The notes beneath the pieces are model-generated. The model ran no database searches. It had not been told where the DNA came from and worked only from the letters and a program-made list of their open reading frames with translations. A program made the position numbers and the translations under genes. Below are positions 49,930-59,052 of a DNA stretch of 64,000 bases, one piece after another (within the stretch, counting starts at the first letter, position 1; every line of letters begins with the position of its first letter). The stretch is taken from contig NZ_BAAAYL010000001.1 of NCBI RefSeq assembly GCF_039536205.1, positions 4,836,001 to 4,900,000 on the forward strand, given 5' to 3'. The DNA is from Streptomyces sannanensis. Its GTDB lineage: Bacteria > Actinomycetota > Actinomycetes > Streptomycetales > Streptomycetaceae.

Positions 49930-50928
49930 ATGCTTGCATATCTCATCAGGCGGCTGACCGCCGTCATTGTGATGCTGATGGTCGTCACCCTGGTGACGTT
50001 CGGCATCTTCTTCCTGATCCCCAAGATGACCGGCAGCGATCCTGCCGCGATGTTCGTCGGCAAGCAGGCGGACCCGGCCGCCATCGAAGGCATCCGCCAG
50101 AAGCTGGGCCTGGACGAGCCGATCCTGGTGCAGTTCTGGCACTTCGTCGTGGGTGTCGTCGCCGGCCGTGACTACAGCAGCGGCGGTGAGACCATTCACT
50201 GCGCCGCTCCCTGCTTCGGCTACTCGTTCCGTACGGAGCAAGACGTCTGGCCGATGCTCAAGGACGCCTTCCCGGTGACCCTCTCGATGATCATCGGTGC
50301 CGTGGTGCTGTGGCTCCTGGCCGGCGTCTCCACCGGTGTGATCTCCGCGCTCAAGCGGGGCACGGTCGTCGACCGCACCGCGATGATCACCGCCCTCGCG
50401 GGTGTCTCCCTGCCGATCTACTTCACCGGCATGCTGGCCCTGCTCGTCTTCCGTACCCAACTGGACTGGACGAACGCCGAGTACGTGCCGATCGGGGAGA
50501 GCTTCGGCGGCTGGTTCGGCGGACTGATCCTGCCCTGGGTCACGCTCGCCTTCCTCTACGCCGCCATGTACGCCCGTCTCACCCGCGCCACCCTGCTCGA
50601 AGTGCTCGGCGAGGACTACATCCGTACCGCGCGCGCCAAGGGCCTGCGGGAGCCGGTCGTGCTCGGCAAGCACGCCATGCGCTCCACCATGACCCCCATC
50701 CTGACCATCCTCGGTATGGACCTCGGCGCCCTGGTGGGCGGCGCGATCCTCACCGAGTCCACGTTCTCCCTGCACGGCCTCGGCTACCTGGCGATCAAGT
50801 CGATCGGTGACCGAGACCTTCCCATCATCATCGGCGTCACCCTCATCACCGCCGCCGCGGTGGTCATCGCCAACCTCGTCGTCGACCTCCTGTACGCCGT
50901 GATCGACCCCCGAGTGAGGCTGGCATGA
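49930..50928 (+). CDS. Oligopeptide ABC transporter permease (OppB/DppB type)
   Basis: A 332-residue permease of the OppB class, with a first helix at the very N-terminus (MLAYLIRRLTAVIVMLMVV) and an EAA loop YIRTARAKGLREPVVLGKH. It pairs with the OppC-type protein to form the channel. A larger extracytoplasmic loop contains two Cys residues (HCAAPCFGY, about residues 94-104). ATG at 49930 follows the hairpin; it overlaps the next gene by four bases. Confidence 0.92.
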   Translation: MLAYLIRRLTAVIVMLMVVTLVTFGIFFLIPKMTGSDPAAMFVGKQADPAAIEGIRQKLGLDEPILVQFWHFVVGVVAGRDYSSGGETIHCAAPCFGYSFRTEQDVWPMLKDAFPVTLSMIIGAVVLWLLAGVSTGVISALKRGTVVDRTAMITALAGVSLPIYFTGMLALLVFRTQLDWTNAEYVPIGESFGGWFGGLILPWVTLAFLYAAMYARLTRATLLEVLGEDYIRTARAKGLREPVVLGKHAMRSTMTPILTILGMDLGALVGGAILTESTFSLHGLGYLAIKSIGDRDLPIIIGVTLITAAAVVIANLVVDLLYAVIDPRVRLA

Positions 50929-52034
50929 CGGACATCAAGAAGACCGGAGCGGTCAACGAACCCGTCGCCGCCGGCGCCCCGGACTCGGACGTCTTCCTCG
51001 ACGTACGCGACCTGAAGATCCACTTCCCGACGGACGACGGTCTGGTCAAGTCGGTCGACGGTCTGACCTTCCAGCTGGAGAAGGGCAAGACCCTCGGCAT
51101 CGTGGGTGAGTCCGGCTCCGGGAAGTCGGTCACCTCGCTCGGCATCATGGGCCTGCACACGGTCGGTCAGTACGGCAGGCAGAAGGCGCGGATATCCGGC
51201 GAGATCTGGCTGAACGGCCAGGAGCTGCTGTCGGCCGACCCGGACACCGTACGCAAGCTGCGCGGCCGTGACATGGCGATGATCTTCCAGGATCCGCTGT
51301 CCGCGATGCATCCGTACTACACGGTCGGCCACCAGATCGTGGAGGCGTACCGGGTCCACCACGACGTCGACAAGAAGACCGCCCGCAAGCGGGCCGTCGA
51401 GCTTCTCGACCGGGTCGGCATCCCCGAACCGGGCAAGCGCGCCGACAACTACCCGCACGAGTTCTCCGGCGGTATGCGCCAGCGCGCGATGATCGCGATG
51501 GCGCTGGTCAACAACCCGGAGCTGCTGATCGCCGACGAGCCGACGACCGCGCTGGACGTGACCGTCCAGGCGCAGATCCTCGACCTCATCCGTGATCTGC
51601 AGAAGGAGTTCGGCTCCGCGGTCATCATCATCACCCACGACCTGGGCGTGGTCGCCGAGCTCGCCGACGACATCCTGGTGATGTACGGCGGCCGCTGCAT
51701 CGAGCGCGGCCCGGCGGAGCAGGTCTTCTACCAGCCCCAGCACCCCTACACCTGGGGTCTGCTGGGCTCGATGCCGCGCATCGACCGTGAGCAGACCGAC
51801 CGCCTGATCCCGGTCAAGGGCTCCCCGCCCAGCCTGATCAACGTCCCCAGCGGCTGTGCCTTCCACCCGCGCTGCCCGTACGCGGACGTGCCCAAGGGCA
51901 ACATCACCCGCACGCAGCGTCCGGAACTGAAGCTGCTGAGCGGGGACGGTCCCGGCCGTCACTACTCGGCCTGCCACATGTCGCAGGAGGAGCGGACCCG
52001 GATCTGGACCGAAGAGATTGCGCCGAAGCTGTGA
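50925..52034 (+). CDS. Oligopeptide ABC transporter ATPase (OppD type)
   Basis: A 369-residue ATPase. Walker [10 protein letters not shown], signature FSGGMRQRA, Walker [13 protein letters not shown] and the C-terminal oligopeptide domain with [11 protein letters not shown] are all present. It couples ATP hydrolysis to uptake in a dimer with the OppF-type gene downstream. ATG at 50925 overlaps the previous stop as ATGA; the end overlaps the next start as GTGA, so all are coupled. Confidence 0.94.
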   Translation: MTDIKKTGAVNEPVAAGAPDSDVFLDVRDLKIHFPTDDGLVKSVDGLTFQLEKGKTLGIVGESGSGKSVTSLGIMGLHTVGQYGRQKARISGEIWLNGQELLSADPDTVRKLRGRDMAMIFQDPLSAMHPYYTVGHQIVEAYRVHHDVDKKTARKRAVELLDRVGIPEPGKRADNYPHEFSGGMRQRAMIAMALVNNPELLIADEPTTALDVTVQAQILDLIRDLQKEFGSAVIIITHDLGVVAELADDILVMYGGRCIERGPAEQVFYQPQHPYTWGLLGSMPRIDREQTDRLIPVKGSPPSLINVPSGCAFHPRCPYADVPKGNITRTQRPELKLLSGDGPGRHYSACHMSQEERTRIWTEEIAPKL

Positions 52035-53275
52035 GTGAGACAAAGGATCCCGAGATGACGATCCCGGAGCAGGCGAACTCTTCCGCGTCCTCCTCGCCCG
52101 AACCGCTGCTCAGGGTCACCGGCCTGGTCAAGCACTTCCCCATCAAGAAGGGGCTGCTGCAGCGGCAGACCGGCGCGGTCAAGGCCGTCGACGGCATCGA
52201 CTTCGAGGTACGGCCCGGGGAGACGCTCGGCGTCGTCGGCGAGTCCGGCTGCGGCAAGTCGACCATGGGCCGGCTGATCACCCGGCTGCTCGAGCCGACC
52301 GGCGGAAAGATCGAGTTCGAGGGCAAGGACATCACGCACCTCGGTGTCTCGGGCATGCGCCCGCTGCGGCGCGATGTGCAGATGATCTTCCAGGACCCGT
52401 ACGGCTCGCTGAACCCGCGTCACACGGTCGGCTCGATCGTCTCCGCTCCCTTCAAGCTCCAGGGCGTGGAGCCCGAGGGCGGCGTGAAGAAGGAGGTCCA
52501 GCGGCTGCTGGGGCTGGTCGGCCTCAACCCCGAGCACTACAACCGCTACCCGCATGAGTTCTCCGGCGGCCAGCGCCAGCGCATCGGCATCGCACGGGCG
52601 CTCGCGCTCAAGCCGAAGCTCGTCGTCGCGGACGAGCCGGTCTCCGCGCTGGACGTCTCGGTCCAGGCCCAGGTGGTCAACCTGATGGACGACCTCCAGC
52701 AGGAACTGGGCCTGACGTACGTGATCATCGCGCACGACCTGTCCGTCATCCGCCATGTCTCGGACCGGATCGCGGTGATGTACCTCGGCAAGATCGTCGA
52801 GCTGGCGGACCGCGACTCGCTGTACGAGTCGCCGATGCACCCGTACACCAAGGCGCTGCTGTCCGCGGTGCCGGTGCCGGACCCGCGGCGGCGTGGTGCG
52901 AAGAGCGACCGGATCCTGCTCAAGGGCGACGTCCCGTCGCCGATCTCGCCGCCGAGCGGCTGCCGGTTCCACACCCGGTGCTGGAAGGCGACGGAGGTCT
53001 GCAAGACGCAGGAGCCGCCGCTGCTGACCCTGAGGACCGGTCACCAGGTGGCGTGCCACCACCCGGAGTCCGTGTCTGATGTGCCGCTCCGCGGCGTGGC
53101 TCCCGACCAGGCGCCGGGCGAGGCGGTGCTGCCGGAGGCCCGGGAGTCGGTGGAGGTTGTCGACGCGACCCCCAAGTCGCCGGCCGTGACGAAGGCCGAG
53201 TCCCCCGCGGAGGCCGGCGCCTCCGAGGACTCCGCGGAAGGTGACATTCAGGACTCAAATCCAAGTAGCATCTGA
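52031..53275 (+). CDS. Oligopeptide ABC transporter ATPase (OppF type)
   Basis: A 414-residue ATPase. Walker [10 protein letters not shown], signature FSGGQRQRI and Walker [13 protein letters not shown] are present, as is the C-terminal [11 protein letters not shown]ys motif. A further tail of about 65 residues is rich in Ala, Glu and Ser (disordered). Start GTG at 52031 overlaps the previous stop. It completes the importer. A secreted aminopeptidase gene follows, which fits a peptide-scavenging theme. Confidence 0.94.
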   Translation: MSETKDPEMTIPEQANSSASSSPEPLLRVTGLVKHFPIKKGLLQRQTGAVKAVDGIDFEVRPGETLGVVGESGCGKSTMGRLITRLLEPTGGKIEFEGKDITHLGVSGMRPLRRDVQMIFQDPYGSLNPRHTVGSIVSAPFKLQGVEPEGGVKKEVQRLLGLVGLNPEHYNRYPHEFSGGQRQRIGIARALALKPKLVVADEPVSALDVSVQAQVVNLMDDLQQELGLTYVIIAHDLSVIRHVSDRIAVMYLGKIVELADRDSLYESPMHPYTKALLSAVPVPDPRRRGAKSDRILLKGDVPSPISPPSGCRFHTRCWKATEVCKTQEPPLLTLRTGHQVACHHPESVSDVPLRGVAPDQAPGEAVLPEARESVEVVDATPKSPAVTKAESPAEAGASEDSAEGDIQDSNPSSI

Positions 53276-53361
53276 TTTCTTGGCAAAGTCATGCGCATGC
53301 CCAAGCGGGAGAGTGCAGAGTCGCCCTGTCCGTTCCAACGGAACGTCTCGAAGGGAAGACC

Positions 53362-54756
53362 ATGGCACTCTCCCGTTCGGCACGTCTGGCGGCCCTCGCC
53401 ACCGCGACGGCTTCCGCCTTCCTGATCTCCGCCGCCCCCGCCCCCGGACCCGGGGGCGACGGCATCGGTGACCCGTACTTCCCCCAGCTCGGCAACGGCG
53501 GCTTCGACGCGCAGCATTACGCGCTCGACGTGGCCTACAACCCGGACACCGACCGGCTCGACGGCCGTACGACCCTCACGGCCCGGGCCACCCGGCACCT
53601 CACCTCCTTCGATCTCGACCTCCAGAAACTGGAGGTCACGTCCGTCGAAGTGAACGGCAGACGCGCCGGCTTCACGCGCGAGGGCGACGAGATCCGGATC
53701 GACCCCAAGGGTGTGCTGCCCAAGGGGAAGGAGTTCACCGTCACCGTCGTCTACGGCGGGGTGCCCGAGCCGCTGGGCGGGCCGATCGTGTTCGGCTCCA
53801 GCTACGGCTGGATGAAGACACCTGACGGGGTGTTCGTGGCCTGTGAGCCCAACGCTGCCTCCACCTGGTTCCCGTCCAGCGACCACCCCTCCGACAAGGC
53901 GACGTACGACATCCGGATCAAGGCGCCCAAGGGCCTGGGCGGTGTCTCCAACGGCCGGCTGGTCTCCACGCGCACCCAGGGGGACACCACCGTCACGCAC
54001 TGGCGCGAGACCAAGCCCATGGCCACGTATCTCGTGACCGCCACCATCGGCAAGTTCGACGTAAGGACCGGCCGCACGCCGGGCGGCATCCCCATGTATG
54101 TGGCGATCGACCCTGTGCTGGCGAACGACAACACCGTGGACGTGTACGCGGTCACCGCGGAGGTCACCGACTACTGGTCGAAGGTCTTCGGTCCTTACCC
54201 CTTCGAGGAGACCGGCGCGATCGTCGACGACATGCCGGAGGCCGGCTTCTCGCTGGAGACCCAGACCAAGCCGGTCTACTCGGCGGTGCGCAGCGAGTCC
54301 ACCATCGCGCACGAGCTGGCCCACCAGTGGTTCGGCGACTCGGTCTCGGTGGAGCAGTGGAAGGACATCTGGCTGAACGAGGGCTTCGCCAGCTACGCCC
54401 AGTGGCTGTGGGAGGAGCACAAGGGCCGGGGCACCGCGCACGACCTGGCCCGCGCCTACTACGACCGGCGACCGGCCGGCGACCCCTTCTGGCAGGTCAC
54501 GGTCGGCGACCCGCAGCGCGACACCATGTTCGCCTCGGCCGTCTACCGGCGCGGCGCGCTGACGCTGCAGGTGCTGCGCGAGCGGATCGGCGACAAGGCG
54601 TTCTTCGAGCTGCTGCCTGCCTGGACGGCGCTCCACAAGGGCGGCAATGTGAACACCGCCGACTTCGTCGCGCTCGCCGAGAAGGTCTCCGGTCAGCAGC
54701 TCGACGATCTCTTCCGGACCTGGCTGTTCACCGAGGGGAAGCCCGCCTGGTCCTGA
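53362..54756 (+). CDS. Secreted M1-family aminopeptidase
   Basis: A 464-residue secreted M1 metallopeptidase. A signal peptide (about 1-25) leads into a beta domain and a thermolysin-like domain with the zinc motif HELAHQWFGD and third ligand NEGFASY. The exopeptidase motif is modified (GFSLET instead of the usual GAMEN). It has only the two N-terminal domains and lacks the large C-terminal domain of full-length M1 enzymes. It would trim peptides outside the cell, likely feeding the importer just upstream. ATG at 53362 has GAAGGGAAG before it. Confidence 0.9.
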   Translation: MALSRSARLAALATATASAFLISAAPAPGPGGDGIGDPYFPQLGNGGFDAQHYALDVAYNPDTDRLDGRTTLTARATRHLTSFDLDLQKLEVTSVEVNGRRAGFTREGDEIRIDPKGVLPKGKEFTVTVVYGGVPEPLGGPIVFGSSYGWMKTPDGVFVACEPNAASTWFPSSDHPSDKATYDIRIKAPKGLGGVSNGRLVSTRTQGDTTVTHWRETKPMATYLVTATIGKFDVRTGRTPGGIPMYVAIDPVLANDNTVDVYAVTAEVTDYWSKVFGPYPFEETGAIVDDMPEAGFSLETQTKPVYSAVRSESTIAHELAHQWFGDSVSVEQWKDIWLNEGFASYAQWLWEEHKGRGTAHDLARAYYDRRPAGDPFWQVTVGDPQRDTMFASAVYRRGALTLQVLRERIGDKAFFELLPAWTALHKGGNVNTADFVALAEKVSGQQLDDLFRTWLFTEGKPAWS

Positions 54757-54797
54757 CCGTGTCCTGAACGGTCCCACTCGGCAGGTAAGAATGTCGG

Positions 54798-55457
54798 GTG
54801 CTCCGTGAATTGTTCACCCCCTCCGTCCAGCACTCGCTCGACATCATCGGAATCTTCGTCTTCGCGATCTCCGGTGCACTGCTCGCCGTGCGCAAGAACT
54901 TCGACGTCTTCGGTATCGCGGTGCTGGCCGAGGTGACCGCGCTGGGCGGGGGGCTGTTCCGTGACCTGGTCATCGGTGCGGTGCCGCCGGCCGCGTTCAC
55001 GGATCTCGGGTACTTTCTGACGCCGTTGGTGGCGACCGTGCTGGTGTTCTTTCTGCACCCCGAGGTGGAGCGCATCCAGGGCGCGGTCAATGTGTTCGAC
55101 GCGGCCGGTCTCGGCCTGTTCTGCGTGACCGGGGCCACCAAGGCGTACGACTTCGGCCTCGGCCTGACCGCGTCGGCGGCGATGGGCCTGGCCACCGCCG
55201 TCGGCGGCGGTGTCCTCCGTGACGTACTCGCCAACGAGGTGCCATCGCTGCTGCGCTGGGACCGTGACCTCTATGCCGTGCCCGCGATGGTCGGCGCCGC
55301 CATGGTGGTCGTCTGCATCCGCTTCGACGCGCTGAACGCGGCCACCAGCACCTTCGCCGCGGCGACCGCCTTTCTGCTGCGGCTGGCAGCCATGCGTTTC
55401 CACTGGCGGGCGCCGCGCGCCTGGAACCGCCGTTCCTCGGCGGTGGAAGAGGCATAG
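54798..55457 (+). CDS. TRIC-family (UPF0126) cation channel protein
   Basis: A 219-residue membrane protein with about seven helices made of two related halves. The repeats carry the conserved GGGLFRDLVIG and GGGVLRDVLAN motifs (Gly-x-Arg-Asp), typical of the trimeric intracellular cation channel family in bacteria. GTG at 54798 has TAAGAAT a few bases upstream, so it may be leaderless. It stands alone between the aminopeptidase and a thioesterase. Confidence 0.9.
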   Translation: MLRELFTPSVQHSLDIIGIFVFAISGALLAVRKNFDVFGIAVLAEVTALGGGLFRDLVIGAVPPAAFTDLGYFLTPLVATVLVFFLHPEVERIQGAVNVFDAAGLGLFCVTGATKAYDFGLGLTASAAMGLATAVGGGVLRDVLANEVPSLLRWDRDLYAVPAMVGAAMVVVCIRFDALNAATSTFAAATAFLLRLAAMRFHWRAPRAWNRRSSAVEEA

Positions 55458-55507
55458 CGGACTTCAAAAAGCTACCGCTTAGTAATTTTCTGCTGTACGG
55501 TTCCCGT

Positions 55508-56356
55508 ATGGCACAGGCACTCATCGGTGACAGTGAGTTCGACCGCGACACCGCGGTCCTCCGGCGTGGACCGCACGAGCCCGGCGTCTACGACGTGGAG
55601 CTCTCCGCGGGCTGGACGATCATCGCCGCCGTCAACGGCGGCTATCTCCTCGCCCTGCTCGGCCGGGCCCTCGGCGACGCCCTGCCGCACCCCGACCCGT
55701 TCACCATCTCCGCGCACTACCTCACCCCGTCCGCCCCGGGCCGCGCGGTGATCCGCACCGAGCTGGTACGCACCGGGCGCACCCTCTCCACCGGCCAGGC
55801 CTCGCTGTTCCAGTACGACGGGAACGGTGCAGAGATCGAGCGCATCCGCGTGCTCGCCTCCTACGGAGACCTGGACTCCCTCCCCGACGATGTGCGCACC
55901 TCCGCCAAGCCGCCCGCCATTCCGCCGCCGGAGCACTGCGTGGGCCCCGCCGACGGGCCCGTCCCGGATGTCGGCGGCAGCTCCGCGATCATGGACCGGC
56001 TGATGCTGAAGCTGGACCCGGCGACCGTCGGCTGGGCCGTCGGCGCACCCTCCGGCAAGGGTGAGATGCGCGGCTGGTTCGGCCTCGCCGACGGACGGGA
56101 CGCCGATCCGCTGTCCCTGCTGCTCGCCGTGGACGGCCTGCCGCCGACCTCCTTCGAGCTGGGCCTCAAGGGCTGGACCCCGACCGTCGAACTCACCACC
56201 CACATACGCTGCCGGCCCGCCCCCGGCCCGCTGCGGGTCGCGATCACGACCCGCAACCTGGCAGGCGGCTTCCTGGAGGAGGACGCCGAGGTCTGGGACA
56301 GCGCGGACCGTCTGGTGGCCCAGTCGCGCCAACTGGCCCGGGCGCCGCGCGGCTGA
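55508..56356 (+). CDS. Acyl-CoA thioesterase-like protein (TesB/4HBT_3 type)
   Basis: A 282-residue double-hotdog protein of the TesB-like or 4HBT_3 family. The first half has WTIIAAVNGGYLLALLGRAL and FTISAHYLTPSAPGRAV; the second half has GWFGLADGRDADPLSLLL. It probably hydrolyses an acyl-CoA. ATG at 55508 is preceded at 55496-55501 by TACGGT and no ribosome site, indicating leaderless mRNA. The string ACCGCTTAGTAA (about 55475-55486) in its promoter is a possible site for a TetR/FadR-type regulator. Confidence 0.88.
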   Translation: MAQALIGDSEFDRDTAVLRRGPHEPGVYDVELSAGWTIIAAVNGGYLLALLGRALGDALPHPDPFTISAHYLTPSAPGRAVIRTELVRTGRTLSTGQASLFQYDGNGAEIERIRVLASYGDLDSLPDDVRTSAKPPAIPPPEHCVGPADGPVPDVGGSSAIMDRLMLKLDPATVGWAVGAPSGKGEMRGWFGLADGRDADPLSLLLAVDGLPPTSFELGLKGWTPTVELTTHIRCRPAPGPLRVAITTRNLAGGFLEEDAEVWDSADRLVAQSRQLARAPRG

Positions 56357-56380
56357 CCTCCGCCGTCGGCTCGGTGCCGT

Positions 56381-56632
56381 TCAGCCGATACGGCCGAGAT
56401 GCACGATCACGATCGTGACCGTCTGGTCCGTGATCTCGTACAGGACGCGGTACCGGCCGGCATGCGTGCGTCGCAGATCGGGTGAGCCGTAGGCGGCACT
56501 CCCTTGCGGGCGGGGGTCGTCGGCCAGGAGGTCGATCGCCGCGAAGAGCTGCCGCAAGCCGTCCGGGTCGTCCTTGAGGAACCGGGCGGCCGCGTTCAGT
56601 GCGTGCTCGTCCCAGACGATCTCGTAACTCAC
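56381..56632 (-). CDS. relE: RelE/ParE-family toxin
   Basis: An 83-residue toxin. The pattern is that of RelE family mRNA interferases: ALNAAARFLKDDPDGLRQLF, PRPQGSAAYGSPDLRRTHAGRYRVLYEI and VTIVIVHLGRIG. The GTG start overlaps the stop of the antitoxin gene as GTGA at 56629-56632, the typical linkage. It would cleave mRNA at ribosomes if not bound by the antitoxin. Stress or plasmid-type functions are inferred only. Confidence 0.9.
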   Translation of the reverse strand: MSYEIVWDEHALNAAARFLKDDPDGLRQLFAAIDLLADDPRPQGSAAYGSPDLRRTHAGRYRVLYEITDQTVTIVIVHLGRIG

Positions 56633-56883
56633 TCACGCTCCAGTCCCAGTTGGGCGCGGGCCTCGGCGTGCGGAACTCCACGGAAATCGCCCGACTCGCG
56701 CCGTGCCCGGTACTCGGCCAGCGCGAGTGCGTCCTCCAGGTCGGCGAGCTCCTGAGGGTTTATCAGTACGGCAGCGGGCTGACCGTGGTCCGTGATCGTG
56801 ATCCGTTCGCGAGCCAGCGCCGTGCGGCGCACCAGGGATCCGAAGCGAGCGCGCGCCTCGGTCATCGGAATCATGTCAACCAT
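56629..56883 (-). CDS. Phd/YefM- or RelB-type antitoxin
   Basis: An 84-residue antitoxin. The N-terminal DNA-binding part (MTEARARFGSLVRRTALARERITITDHG) and the segment PAAVLINPQELADLED fit the Phd/YefM family; the C-terminus binds the toxin. ATG at 56883 is used, with an alternative ATG at 56874 or 56865. The operator palindrome overlaps the start. An open frame further upstream lies inside the cysteine desulfurase gene antisense and is not real. Confidence 0.88.
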   Translation of the reverse strand: MVDMIPMTEARARFGSLVRRTALARERITITDHGQPAAVLINPQELADLEDALALAEYRARRESGDFRGVPHAEARAQLGLERE

Positions 56884-56898
56884 GTACAGGACTGTACA
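56883..56898 (-). promoter_or_regulatory. Operator palindrome TGTACAG-TC-CTGTACA of the toxin–antitoxin operon
   Basis: Perfect seven-base inverted repeat with a two-base spacer. On the minus strand it overlaps a TACAGT -10 box (56896-56891) and ends at the first base of the antitoxin ATG. The antitoxin–toxin complex usually represses its own promoter through such a site. Confidence 0.6.
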
Positions 56899-57084
56899 CT
56901 TCTTGCGGGTTCCGTAAACAGTCGCTGTCGTCATCTGCGCCGTGGACCGTACGGGCTCATGGTGAGGCCGACGTCCGGCCATGGGGCGCGGACGCCGAGG
57001 CCCGCGCGGAACTGGCCCGCGTGGCGGCCGCGGTGACCGGGCTGTACGGCGGGCCGCAGCGCGGCTCGTAGAATCGGAGCCACC

Positions 57085-58248
57085 ATGGCTTACCTCGACC
57101 ACGCCGCAACCACCCCGATGCTCCCCGAGGCGGTCGAGGCGATGACCGCCCAGCTGACCGTCACCGGGAACGCCTCTTCCCTGCACGCCGCGGGCCGCCG
57201 GGCGAGACGCACCGTGGAGGAGGCCCGCGAAACCCTCGCCGAGGCGCTCGGCGCCCGGCCGAGCGAGGTGGTGTTCACCGCGGGCGGCACCGAGGCCGAC
57301 AACCTCGCCGTCAAGGGCCTGTACTGGGCACGCAGGGACGCCGATCCGCGCCGCACCCGGATCCTGGCCAGCCCCGTCGAGCATCACGCGGTGCTGGACG
57401 CGGTGCACTGGCTCGGCGAGCACGAGGGCGCGGTGGTCGAGTACCTGCCGGTCGACGGCTACGGGCGGGTGGACCCCGATGCGCTGATCGAGGCGATCGT
57501 GCGGGACCCCTCGGACGTCGCGCTGGCCACCGTGATGTGGGCCAACAACGAGATCGGCACCCTCATGCCGGTACGCGAACTGGCGGCCGCGGCGGCCGAG
57601 TTCGACGTACCGCTGCACGCCGACGCGGTTCAGGCCGTCGGCCAGCTGGACGTGGACTTCGCCGCGTCCGGCCTGGCCGCCATGACCGTTTCCGGGCACA
57701 AGATCGGCGGCCCGTACGGAATCGGCGCGCTGCTGCTCGGCCGCCAGTACAGCCCCGTGCCGGTGCTGCACGGCGGCGGCCAGGAGCGGCACGTACGCTC
57801 CGGCACCCTCGACGTGCCCGCCATCGCCGCCTTCGCGGTCGCCGCACGGCTCGCCGCCGAGCGGCACGAGGAGTTCGCCCGCGAGATCGGCGCCCTGCGC
57901 GACGAGCTGATCGCGTCCGTACGGGCCGCCGTACCGGACGCCGTTCTGGGCGGCGACCCGGTCGAACGCCTTCCCGCCAACGCCCACTTCACCTTCCCCG
58001 GCTGCGAAGGCGACTCCCTGCTGCTGCTCCTCGACGCACAGGGCATCCAGTGCTCCACAGGCTCCGCCTGCACGGCCGGAGTGGCCCAGCCCAGCCATGT
58101 CCTGCTGGCCACGGGGACGGACCCGGACCTGGCCCGCGGCACCCTGCGCTTCTCGCTGGGCCACACCTCCACCGAGGACGACGTGGCGGCCGTGGCCTCG
58201 GCCATCGGCCCGGCGGTGGAACGGGCACGCACGGCCGGGCTGGTCTGA
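57085..58248 (+). CDS. Cysteine desulfurase (NifS/IscS-like)
   Basis: A 387-residue PLP-dependent enzyme that moves sulfur from cysteine. Seen: [38 protein letters not shown] (PLP lysine) and the catalytic cysteine loop [14 protein letters not shown] at 57085 has a GGAG-like site upstream (AATCGGAGCC). It is about 800 bases before mnmA with an amidase gene on the opposite strand between them; it probably supplies sulfur for MnmA in tRNA thiolation. Confidence 0.92.
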   Translation: MAYLDHAATTPMLPEAVEAMTAQLTVTGNASSLHAAGRRARRTVEEARETLAEALGARPSEVVFTAGGTEADNLAVKGLYWARRDADPRRTRILASPVEHHAVLDAVHWLGEHEGAVVEYLPVDGYGRVDPDALIEAIVRDPSDVALATVMWANNEIGTLMPVRELAAAAAEFDVPLHADAVQAVGQLDVDFAASGLAAMTVSGHKIGGPYGIGALLLGRQYSPVPVLHGGGQERHVRSGTLDVPAIAAFAVAARLAAERHEEFAREIGALRDELIASVRAAVPDAVLGGDPVERLPANAHFTFPGCEGDSLLLLLDAQGIQCSTGSACTAGVAQPSHVLLATGTDPDLARGTLRFSLGHTSTEDDVAAVASAIGPAVERARTAGLV

Positions 58249-58273
58249 CGCCCCGCGCCGCGGAGGCGATGGA

Positions 58274-58921
58274 TCACCGGGCCGGCGCGGCCTTCCTCAC
58301 CAGTGCCAGATACCGGTCCCAGTCCCAGTGCGGACCGGGATCGGTGTGGTCCGTTCCCGGCACCTCGACATGCCCCACGATGTGCTTACGGTCCACCGGG
58401 ATCCCGTATCGGGCACAGATCCCCGCGGTCAGCCGCGCCGACGCCGCGTACATCGCATCCGTGAAGGAGCCGGGCCGGTCCACGAAGCCCTCATGCTCTA
58501 TGCCGATGCTGCGCTCGTTGTACGGCCGGCTGCCCGCGTGGAACGCCACATCCAGCTCCCGGATCATCTGCGCCACATGCCCGTCCTTGCGTACGACATA
58601 GTGCGCGGCGGCGCCGTGCCCCGGATCCCGGAAGACCTTGAGCGCCACCGGATAGCTGCCCTGCACCACATGTACGACCACCCGGTCGATCACATAGTCG
58701 GCGGGCCGGTCCGCGCGCCGCCAGTTCGCCGGGGACGCGGCGATCCACTCCGCGCCGGCGTGGTCCAGCTCGCCCGCCTTGCGCGGCTTGTCGACGCCCG
58801 GCAACCGCCACCACACACGGCTCAGCTCGTCCTGGGCCAGTGCCACCGCCCCCACGGCGGCCGCGGCACCGCCGATCAGCAGCGCGCGCCGGCTCACCCC
58901 CCGGCTTTTGTCGCCCGTCAT
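58274..58921 (-). CDS. Tat-exported N-acetylmuramoyl-L-alanine amidase (amidase_2)
   Basis: A 215-residue peptidoglycan amidase. The N-terminus SRRALLIGGAAAAVGAVALA is a Tat signal. The amidase_2 fold begins at VVVHVVQGS (zinc His) and includes GAAAHYVVRKDG, NERSIGIEHEG and GHVEVPGTDHTDPGPHWDW with zinc ligands. It cleaves the stem peptide from muramic acid during wall turnover. It is convergent with the cysteine desulfurase and divergent from mnmA. Confidence 0.92.
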   Translation of the reverse strand: MTGDKSRGVSRRALLIGGAAAAVGAVALAQDELSRVWWRLPGVDKPRKAGELDHAGAEWIAASPANWRRADRPADYVIDRVVVHVVQGSYPVALKVFRDPGHGAAAHYVVRKDGHVAQMIRELDVAFHAGSRPYNERSIGIEHEGFVDRPGSFTDAMYAASARLTAGICARYGIPVDRKHIVGHVEVPGTDHTDPGPHWDWDRYLALVRKAAPAR

Positions 58922-59052
58922 CGATCCACCCCCGCCTGATCCGTCCTGTCCGGTCCCTCGCGGTTGATCCGCTCCATATGACCGGCCCCGCGTGATCCAG
59001 AACGCATACTCACGCGACCGTGGTTCCCCGGACCCGTACTCTGGAGGGTGCT

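Noticed and set aside
56884..58164. N-terminal extension of the antitoxin into the cysteine desulfurase
   Set aside because: That frame is antisense to a conserved enzyme; the Phd-type antitoxin begins at the ATG at 56883 beside its operator.
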